NCBI GenBank assembly: GCA_903923345.1
Contig: CAIXXI010000041.1
Coordinates: forward strand, 1 to 13,895
DNA: 13,895 nucleotides
From: an uncultured Burkholderiales bacterium
Lineage (GTDB): Bacteria > Pseudomonadota > Gammaproteobacteria > Burkholderiales > Burkholderiaceae_E
Direction: 5' to 3'
The notes under the pieces are model-generated. The model saw nothing but the letters and a program-made list of their open reading frames with translations. It was not told where the DNA came from and made no database searches. Each line of letters starts with the position of its first letter. Position 1 is the stretch's first letter. The position numbers and the translations under genes were made by a program. Positions 7,902 through 12,837 of this stretch are shown one piece after another.

Positions 7902-8787
7902 AGGCACGCATTGCCGGGGAGATCTGCTTGCCCACCGGATAGGCCAGTTGCCAGCGGCGCATGATCGGAAAGCCGATGACATCGAGCACAGCCAGGTTGG
8001 GATGCTCCGTGTCCAGGCCCAGTGTGTAGCGCGACAGGATCGAGATGCCCAGCCCCGCGAGAATCCCCTGGCGCACGGCTTCGTTTGCCGAGAGCACCAT
8101 CCGCACGCGCGGCTCCAGGCCATGCCGATCGAAGGCCTCCCAGGCAACCATGCGGGTGCCCGAGCCGGCCTCTCGCATCAGGAACGGCTCATGGGCGATC
8201 TCGGCGAGATCGATGCGGGTTCGTGTTGCCAGCGGATGGTCGGCGCGGGCGAACACCACCATCGGATTGTCCAGGATCGGCTGGATGACCAGATCCTGAT
8301 CATCCGGTGGGTTGGAAAAAATGTAGAGATCGTCCTCATTTCGGGCCAGGCGGTCGATCAATCCCTGCCGGTTATGGATCTGGAGCGAGACCTCGATACC
8401 CGGATAACGTTCGACGAAGCGAGCCAGCAGCCGGGGCGCAAAGTATTTGCCGGTGGTACTGCTGGCCAGGCGCAGTCGGCCAGCCTTGAGGCCGCGCAAC
8501 GCGGCGAGGTTTTCCTCGATCCGGCCAAAAGTGCCGAACAATTCGCCACAGCCCTCCAGCAAGACCTGCCCGGCTGCGGTCAGATGGAGCTTCCGGCCAA
8601 CCTGCTCGAAAAGCTCCAGCTCGAGCGTGTCAGCCAATTTTCGGATCTGCGTTGAAACCGTGGGCTGAGCCAGGTGCAGTGCTTCCGCTGCGCGCGTCAC
8701 GCTGCCCAGCCGGGCGACCGATTCGAAGACCGCGAGTTGCGGGAGCATGCCATGCCGAATCAATCGGCGAATGTTGCCGTGGACCAT
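7825..8787 (-). CDS. LysR-type transcriptional regulator, CbbR-like
   Basis: The 320-residue protein has an N-terminal winged helix-turn-helix (about 15-75: LPQLAVFESVARLGSVTRAAEALHLAQPTVSTQIRKL) and a LysR effector domain (about 100-305). Segments such as FLMREAGSGTR, SANEAVRQGILAGLGISILSRYTL and LDVIGFPIMRRWQLAYP resemble CbbR, the activator of Calvin-cycle operons, but no cbb genes lie in the window and the target is unknown. The ATG at 8787 has an AAAGG ribosome binding site (8794-8798 on the plus strand) with 6-nt spacing. That site is buried in a 9-bp hairpin downstream of a riboswitch-like RNA, so translation is likely to be ligand-controlled. A later in-frame ATG (residue 14) would cut close to the HTH. 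The 3' end overlaps bchO tail to tail. Confidence 0.88.
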   Translation of the reverse strand: MVHGNIRRLIRHGMLPQLAVFESVARLGSVTRAAEALHLAQPTVSTQIRKLADTLELELFEQVGRKLHLTAAGQVLLEGCGELFGTFGRIEENLAALRGLKAGRLRLASSTTGKYFAPRLLARFVERYPGIEVSLQIHNRQGLIDRLARNEDDLYIFSNPPDDQDLVIQPILDNPMVVFARADHPLATRTRIDLAEIAHEPFLMREAGSGTRMVAWEAFDRHGLEPRVRMVLSANEAVRQGILAGLGISILSRYTLGLDTEHPNLAVLDVIGFPIMRRWQLAYPVGKQISPAMRAFMDLVRLESTSLIQDHLGHEAPPAA

Positions 8788-8791
8788 GAGC

Positions 8792-8815
8792 GACCTTTGC
8801 GTGAAGGCAAAGGTC
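8792..8815 (-). promoter_or_regulatory. RBS-sequestering hairpin, probable riboswitch expression platform
   Basis: GACCUUUGC (8815-8807, minus strand) and GCAAAGGUC (8800-8792) form a perfect 9-bp hairpin with a 6-nt loop. The 3' arm contains the AAAGG ribosome binding site of the LysR gene, whose ATG is at 8787. The 5' arm is the same sequence that closes P1 of the upstream aptamer, so P1 and this hairpin cannot coexist. That predicts a translational ON switch: ligand favours P1 and frees the ribosome binding site. No U-tract follows, so transcription termination is unlikely. Confidence 0.7.
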
Positions 8816-8927
8816 TGGCTCGCACGGCACCGGAACCGTTCCGGTCACGCACCTGCGGGACCGGGGCAAGCCCGTCATGACGATCCCGCAGCGGGGCCAT
8901 GGCGGCCTGGAGCTACTCCCGCTTTGC
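8807..8927 (-). ncRNA. Candidate yybP-ykoY (Mn2+) riboswitch aptamer in the LysR leader
   Basis: Read on the minus strand, the leader opens with GCAAAG-CGGGAGUAGC (8927-8912) and closes with CCAGACCUUUGCC (8818-8806). These match the conserved ends of the yybP-ykoY motif (AAAGGGGAGUAGC ... GACCUUUGC) as I remember them. The ends pair as P1 (8922-8927 with 8807-8812). Inside is an 8-bp helix, CUGCGGGA (8891-8884) with UCCCGCAG (8860-8853), whose loop has AUCGUCAUGACGGGC, resembling the second metal-binding loop. A further hairpin has arms ACCGGA and UCCGGU (8845-8829). The family binds Mn2+ and usually turns on Mn exporters such as TerC/YjbE or MntP. Here it faces a LysR gene. The call comes from remembered consensus, not a covariance search. 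Confidence 0.72.
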
Positions 8928-8937
8928 TGCTGGTCGC

Positions 8938-8967
8938 AGTGTAAGCCGCACATCCCGGGTGCTTCAA
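8938..8967 (-). promoter_or_regulatory. Sigma70-like promoter for riboswitch-LysR transcript
   Basis: On the minus strand TTGAAG (8967-8962) and TACACT (8943-8938) are separated by 18 bp, each matching four or more positions of the -35/-10 consensus. Transcription would start near 8931, a few bases before the first conserved bases of the aptamer. This placement supports the riboswitch being transcribed toward the LysR gene. The repeat cluster at 8970-9035 begins immediately upstream of the -35. Confidence 0.5.
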
Positions 8968-8969
8968 GC

Positions 8970-9035
8970 GCGATCACATCGCGGGATGCGATCACAGCCA
9001 TCGCGGATCGCAATCAGATCGCGGATCGCAATGAC
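8970..9035. repeat. ATCGC repeat cluster with an 18-bp tandem duplication
   Basis: Two adjacent 18-bp units, ATCGCGGATCGCAATCAG (9000-9017) and ATCGCGGATCGCAATGAC (9018-9035), differ only at their ends. A looser copy, ATCGCGGGATGCGATCAC, is at 8978-8995. ATCGC occurs at 8978, 9000, 9007, 9018 and 9025 and its complement GCGAT at 8970 and 8988, so several pairs form inverted repeats, for example GCGAT-CAC-ATCGC at 8970-8982. The cluster lies between the minus-strand promoter and the terC gene and looks like a multi-site operator. The rest of the 8788-9109 gap, from 9036 to 9098, shows nothing recognisable apart from a CATAAA at 9043-9048 that is a poor -10. Confidence 0.65.
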
Positions 9036-9109
9036 TGGCATCCATAAAAGCGACTGGTCGGCAGGGCCATCGAGCGCCAACAATCGGGCCATTCTCATGG
9101 AGGGTTCGA

Positions 9110-10375
9110 GTGGACATTCTGTTCTCGAGTGAATTCCTGTCGGCACTGGCGGCCATCGTGGTGATCGACTTGGTGCTGGCCGGCGACAATGCGATCGTGA
9201 TCGCCCTGGCTGCACGCGGGCTACCTGCCCATCTGCAAAAGCGCGCAGTCATCTGGGGCACCCTGGGCGCGATCGTCGTACGCAGCCTGATGACGGTCGC
9301 CGTGGTCTGGCTCCTCAAGATCCCGGGTCTGATGCTGATCGGTGGCGCGCTGCTGGTCTGGATTGCCTGCAAACTGCTGATGCAGGGCTCAGGCGAGGAC
9401 GATGCGCACGGTCCGGCTGCCACCACGTTCTGGGGCGCGATGAAGACCATCGTGATCGCGGATGCCGTGATGGGACTGGACAATGTGCTGGCGGTCGCCG
9501 GCGCCGCACATGGGAGCTACCTGCTGGTGGTTCTGGGACTGCTCATCAGCATCCCGATCGTGATCTGGGGCTCGACCCTCATCCTGAAGTGGGTCGAGCG
9601 CTATCCGTCGATCGTGTATCTGGGTGCTGCCGTGCTCGCCTGGACAGCGGCGCGAATGATGATCGGCGAGCCGATGGTCCAACCGGTGCTGGACCAGCAC
9701 GCCTGGGCTGGAAACCTTTTCACCGCACTGGTTGTGGGCGGTGTTCTGCTGGTCGGCTATCTGCGCCAGCAGTCCAATGGACATCCCACTTCACACCTCG
9801 CCCCTGCGACCGACGGACTCAACCGGTCGGCCGTTTTTTCCGCTCAACTTGAATCAGGAGACACGAGCATGCAGCGAATCCTCATCCCGATCGATGGTTC
9901 TCCCAATGCAGAAATGGCCGTGCGCCATGTGATGAACCAGTTCATGGCCGACTCCAATCGCGAAATCCATCTGCTGAATGTTCAGCCCCTGATGTCCCGG
10001 CACATTGCCAGGGGTTCCAGCAGCCGGGATCGCGCAGCATGGCGCCGCAACGAGTCGGAAAAAGCGCTGGCCGGGGCCCGCGAGCTGCTGTCACGGCATG
10101 GCGTGCCCCATGCTGCTCATGCGCGAGCCGGCGATTTCGGGCAGGTGATTGCAGACGAGGCCCGGCGGCTGAAATGCGATCGCATCGTGATGACCACCTC
10201 TCGCAAAAACCCGCTGACGCGCGGCCTGCAGCATTCGGTGACCAATGCGGTGCTTGAACACGCCACTGTTCCAGTGGAAATGGTGACGGTCGGCAGGGCT
10301 GGATCCCTGGAGCGCTGGGGCGTGCCGGCCGCGGCGGGTGGACTGCTGGCACTCGTTCTGTCTGCCATCGACTGA
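9110..10375 (+). CDS. TerC/YjbE-family membrane protein fused in frame to a universal stress protein domain
   Basis: The open frame encodes 421 residues. Residues 1-223 are a TerC-family integral membrane protein with about seven hydrophobic segments and the two paired acidic motifs DLVLAGDNAIVIA (20-32) and MGLDNVLAVAG (121-131). This family is linked to metal, chiefly Mn2+, export or metallation. Residues 224-253 are a polar linker. Residues 254-397 are a UspA-like domain (MQRILIPIDGS ... SVTNAVLEHATVPVEMVTV), followed by a hydrophobic C-terminal tail (about 403-420). The start is GTG at 9110 with GGAGGG 5 nt upstream. TerC proteins usually end near residue 225-240, and the Usp part has its own ribosome binding site, so two products may be made. 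The nucleotide-binding Gly motif of the Usp domain is degenerate. Confidence 0.85.
   Translation: MDILFSSEFLSALAAIVVIDLVLAGDNAIVIALAARGLPAHLQKRAVIWGTLGAIVVRSLMTVAVVWLLKIPGLMLIGGALLVWIACKLLMQGSGEDDAHGPAATTFWGAMKTIVIADAVMGLDNVLAVAGAAHGSYLLVVLGLLISIPIVIWGSTLILKWVERYPSIVYLGAAVLAWTAARMMIGEPMVQPVLDQHAWAGNLFTALVVGGVLLVGYLRQQSNGHPTSHLAPATDGLNRSAVFSAQLESGDTSMQRILIPIDGSPNAEMAVRHVMNQFMADSNREIHLLNVQPLMSRHIARGSSSRDRAAWRRNESEKALAGARELLSRHGVPHAAHARAGDFGQVIADEARRLKCDRIVMTTSRKNPLTRGLQHSVTNAVLEHATVPVEMVTVGRAGSLERWGVPAAAGGLLALVLSAID
9807..9839 (+). terminator. Terminator-like hairpin with T-run inside the TerC-Usp frame
   Basis: CGACCG (9807-9812) pairs with CGGTCG (9824-9829) around an 11-nt loop, and six T residues follow at 9834-9839 after a 4-nt gap. 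The stem is short and the gap longer than ideal, so strength is doubtful. It sits in the linker between the membrane part and the Usp part, exactly where a terC terminator would be if the two were separate genes. Confidence 0.4.
9856..9871 (+). promoter_or_regulatory. Internal ribosome binding site and ATG for a separate universal stress protein
   Basis: AGGAGA at 9856-9861 precedes an ATG at 9869-9871 with near-ideal spacing. The ATG is residue 254 of the fused frame and begins MQRILIPIDGS, the normal N-terminus of a UspA protein. Initiation here would give a free 168-residue Usp ending at 10375. This suggests two adjacent genes that share a frame without an intervening stop, or a recent fusion that kept the old start site. 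Confidence 0.65.
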
Positions 10376-10405
10376 TCCCATTCGAACGACCTGAAACGGC
10401 TCACT

Positions 10406-10449
10406 CTGCAGGATCGACAGGGGTCAGCAAACCCGTGTCGATCCTGCAG
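10406..10449. terminator. Long perfect inverted repeat between usp and crtE
   Basis: CTGCAGGATCGACA (10406-10419) and TGTCGATCCTGCAG (10436-10449) are perfect 14-bp arms. Inside the loop GGG (10421-10423) and CCC (10432-10434) can add three more pairs. A smaller hairpin, GCCCG-GTTGA-CGGGC, begins on its last base (10449-10463). No T-run follows on either strand, so it is not a canonical intrinsic terminator; it could halt read-through from usp, protect an mRNA end or bind a protein. Confidence 0.5.
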
Positions 10450-10473
10450 CCCGGTTGACGGGCCTCCCCGAAG

Positions 10474-10491
10474 TGTCTATCTTGATTGACA
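10474..10491 (+). promoter_or_regulatory. CrtJ/PpsR-type palindrome over the crtE -35 box
   Basis: TGTCTATCTTGATTGACA at 10474-10491 fits TGT-N12-ACA exactly, the CrtJ/PpsR operator consensus for redox- and light-repressed pigment genes of purple bacteria. Its right half is a perfect TTGACA -35 (10486-10491), so bound repressor would block RNA polymerase. The matching -10 is weak (around CATGAC, 10507-10512). The predicted start lies roughly 36 nt before the crtE ATG. Confidence 0.75.
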
Positions 10492-10556
10492 CTACTGACT
10501 GACAGGCATGACTGACATTGCCTCCTGCAGCCAGGACATCGGAGGAGGACCGTCAC

Positions 10557-11441
10557 ATGGACACCCAGTCACGCATCGAACGCGCGCTGCACGCAACGCT
10601 CTCGGCACATGAAGTCGCCGGCGCGCCCCACAGGCTGGTAGCAGCCATTCGTCATGCGGTGTTTCCCGGCGGCGCCCGGATCCGCCCGCATCTGTGCATC
10701 GCGGTTGCGCTCGCCTGCGGCGATGACGATCCGGGTCTGGCCACCGCAGCAGCGGCGTCACTTGAGCTGATGCACTGCGCATCGCTGGTCCACGACGATC
10801 TGCCCTGCTTCGACAATGCCGCGACGCGCCGCGGCCGCCCTTCCGTGCAGGCAGCCTATGGCGAGCCCCTGGCGGTGCTCACCGGCGATGCACTGATCGT
10901 GATGGCGTTCCAGATTCTGGCCGCTGCGGCCGGCAAATCGCCTGCCCGACTGGCACCGCTCATGTCCACCATCGCGGCCGGAACCGGCATGCCCTTTGGC
11001 ATCGTCGCGGGTCAGGCCTGGGAGTGCGAGCCCAAGGTCAATCTGTCCGACTACCAGCGCGCCAAGACCGGTGCCCTCTTTGCGGCCGCCACAGCGGCGG
11101 GTGCCCAGGCGGCCGGCGCGGACCCGGCCCGCTGGCGGACCTTGGGCGAGCGCCTCGGCGAGGCCTATCAGATCGCAGATGACATCCGCGACGTGATGGC
11201 CGATCCGGATGTGTTGGGCAAGCCGATCGGCCAGGATGCATCGCTCGGGCGCCCCAGCGCCGCCCACCAGCTCGGGCTGACCGGCGCCATCGAGCACTTC
11301 GAAGGCCTGGTGGCTGGCGCAATGGAGTCGATCCCGAACTGTGCCGGCGCACCCCGACTGCGGGCTTTGGTGAAAATGGAATCCGAGCGGCTCGTGCCCA
11401 AAGCCTGGTGCGAAGACGCCGCCCGGCGCGTTCCCGCCTGA
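10557..11441 (+). CDS. crtE: Geranylgeranyl diphosphate synthase (CrtE)
   Basis: CrtE elongates farnesyl diphosphate with isopentenyl diphosphate to GGPP, which feeds carotenoids and the phytyl/geranylgeranyl tail of bacteriochlorophyll. The 294-residue protein is a trans-prenyltransferase. Its first Asp-rich motif is DDLPCFD (80-86, DDx4D type), the GGARIRP stretch is at 38-44, and the second Asp-rich motif is DDIRD (208-212). The usual Lys of GGKR-I-RP is Ala here; I believe several purple-bacterial CrtE proteins share this, so I do not read it as loss of function. The ATG at 10557 is chosen because GGAGGAGGA (10541-10549) is spaced 7 nt from it; an ATG at 10518 in the same frame would sit near the predicted transcription start. 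crtF follows after 18 bp, so the two should be co-transcribed. Confidence 0.95.
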   Translation: MDTQSRIERALHATLSAHEVAGAPHRLVAAIRHAVFPGGARIRPHLCIAVALACGDDDPGLATAAAASLELMHCASLVHDDLPCFDNAATRRGRPSVQAAYGEPLAVLTGDALIVMAFQILAAAAGKSPARLAPLMSTIAAGTGMPFGIVAGQAWECEPKVNLSDYQRAKTGALFAAATAAGAQAAGADPARWRTLGERLGEAYQIADDIRDVMADPDVLGKPIGQDASLGRPSAAHQLGLTGAIEHFEGLVAGAMESIPNCAGAPRLRALVKMESERLVPKAWCEDAARRVPA

Positions 11442-11459
11442 TCGCGCCCCGGAACCGCC

Positions 11460-12653
11460 GTGTCTGCCCGCAGGCCGATGCCTGATGCCACGCTGACCCG
11501 AGTCATGAACCCGGCCGGTGTCAGCCTGTCACTGCGCGATCGCTGGCGCGCCTTGCGCGACCGGCTGATGCTCGATCCGCGCTTTCACCGCTGGGCCGCC
11601 GCCTTCCCACTGACCCGTCCGATCGCCCGGCGCGAGTCCCGGGCCTTGTTCGACATCGTGGCGGGCTTCACCTACTCGCAGGTGCTGTTCGCCTGTGTTC
11701 GCGCCCAGTTGTTCGAGACCCTGGCGCAACACGGCCCGATGGACACCGCCACACTGGCACGACGCGTGTCCATGCCTGAAGACGGCGCGCAGCGCCTGCT
11801 GGCCGCAGCCGCGTCGCTCAGGCTGCTCGAGCGGCACGACTCGGGCGCCTGGGGACTCGGCCCGCTCGGTGCTCCGATGGTCACGCATCCGGCCATCGCC
11901 GCGATGGTCGAGCATCACGCGACCCTGTATCGGGACCTGGCCGATCCGCTGGCGCTGCTGCGCGGCGAGCGCGGCCGCACCGAGATGGCGGGCTACTGGC
12001 CCTATGCCGAAACCGGCCCGCAATCGGCGCCGCAGTCGCTGCCCACCGATCAGGTCTCGGACTACTCCGAACTGATGAGCGCCTCCCAGCCGCTGGTCTC
12101 CGAGCAGATCCTGGAAGCGTATCCGCTGCATCGCCATCGCCGCATCCTCGATGTCGGCGGCGGCGATGGCACCTTTCTCGCTGCGGTGGCACAGCGCGCG
12201 CCACGCCTGGAACTCATGCTCTTCGACCTGCCGGCCGTGGCCGAGCGGGCGCGAATCCGCATGGCCGAACGCGGTCTGGGCGATCGCACTCAGACATTCG
12301 GTGGCAGCTTCTTCACCGACCCACTGCCCACTGGGGCTGACCTGATCACGCTGGTGCGGGTCTTGTTCGACCATCCCGATGAGCGTGTGCTGACCCTGCT
12401 GCGCGCTGCCCACGCAGCGCTGCCACCTGACGGGGTGCTGCTGGTCTCCGAGCCGATGTCCGGAACACCGGGCGCCGAGGCGATCGGGGATGCCTACTAC
12501 GGCCTGTATCTCGCCGCGATGGGCCGGGGACGATCGCGCACACCCGAGCGCATCGGCGAACTGCTGGCCCAGGCTGGCTTCGAAAAAACTCGATTACTGC
12601 CCACCCGACTGCCGCTGCAGACCCGCGTGCTGGTCGCTCGACGCACCCGCTGA
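11460..12653 (+). CDS. crtF: Hydroxyneurosporene O-methyltransferase (CrtF)
   Basis: CrtF transfers a methyl group from S-adenosylmethionine to the tertiary C-1 hydroxyl of acyclic carotenoids, a step toward spheroidene or spirilloxanthin-type pigments. The 397-residue product has an N-terminal dimerisation/helix-turn-helix-like region (about 60-150: RALFDIVAGFTYSQVLFACVRAQLFETL) and a class I methyltransferase fold. The SAM loop is ILDVGGGDGTFL (229-240), the acidic loop LFDLPAV (254-260), and an FDHPDE segment near 303 marks the probable catalytic His region. Length matches known CrtF. The start is uncertain: GTG at 11460 gives the longest frame with a weak GGA upstream, while ATGs at 11478 and 11505 are plausible. 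It lies 18 bp after crtE, and the bchC promoter region begins directly after its stop. Confidence 0.94.
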   Translation: MSARRPMPDATLTRVMNPAGVSLSLRDRWRALRDRLMLDPRFHRWAAAFPLTRPIARRESRALFDIVAGFTYSQVLFACVRAQLFETLAQHGPMDTATLARRVSMPEDGAQRLLAAAASLRLLERHDSGAWGLGPLGAPMVTHPAIAAMVEHHATLYRDLADPLALLRGERGRTEMAGYWPYAETGPQSAPQSLPTDQVSDYSELMSASQPLVSEQILEAYPLHRHRRILDVGGGDGTFLAAVAQRAPRLELMLFDLPAVAERARIRMAERGLGDRTQTFGGSFFTDPLPTGADLITLVRVLFDHPDERVLTLLRAAHAALPPDGVLLVSEPMSGTPGAEAIGDAYYGLYLAAMGRGRSRTPERIGELLAQAGFEKTRLLPTRLPLQTRVLVARRTR

Positions 12654-12698
12654 AGAGAGCCGCCATGTGCAGACATCCAGAAAGTGGCGCCTCGAATC

Positions 12699-12738
12699 TG
12701 TCAATGTTGCTTGACAGACAATTTAGTAAGCATAAGAT
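12699..12738 (+). promoter_or_regulatory. bchC promoter with overlapping CrtJ/PpsR palindrome
   Basis: TGTCAATGTTGCTTGACA at 12699-12716 is a perfect TGT-N12-ACA operator. Its last six bases form a consensus TTGACA -35 (12711-12716), followed after 16 bp by TAAGAT (12733-12738) as -10. Transcription would start near 12745, giving a leader of about 90 nt before bchC. A shorter inverted repeat, ATGT-GCAG-ACAT, lies 22 bp upstream (12665-12676) and may be an accessory half-site. The layout resembles the CrtJ-repressed bchC promoter of Rhodobacter. Confidence 0.8.
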
Positions 12739-12750
12739 GACACTCCCAGT

Positions 12751-12779
12751 GGGCATCCGTGTCTTGAAGCCGGATGCCC
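12751..12779 (+). promoter_or_regulatory. Strong 5'-leader hairpin of bchC mRNA
   Basis: GGGCATCCG (12751-12759) and CGGATGCCC (12771-12779) form a perfect 9-bp stem with an 11-nt loop. It would start about 6 nt from the predicted 5' end of the bchC transcript. No T-run follows, so it is not a terminator. A hairpin at the very 5' end commonly protects mRNA from 5'-dependent decay; a role in attenuation or protein binding is also possible. Confidence 0.6.
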
Positions 12780-12837
12780 GCCAACCCGTCGCCGCCGTCG
12801 CGCGCGTGCTGTCGGACCCGATACGAGGAGTCGCGCG

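Noticed and set aside
7846..8655. A 269-codon plus-strand open frame opposite the LysR gene
   Set aside because: No domain is visible, while the minus strand shows a complete LysR protein with HTH and effector domain.
8807..8930. Reading the riboswitch element on the plus strand, toward terC
   Set aside because: The conserved end sequences and the order of loops fit only the minus strand; on the plus strand the complementary bases do not match the family.
9036..9109. A second riboswitch or strong promoter directly before terC
   Set aside because: I found no GGGAGUAG-type motif on the plus strand here and only a poor CATAAA -10 without a -35; only the ribosome binding site GGAGGG is convincing.
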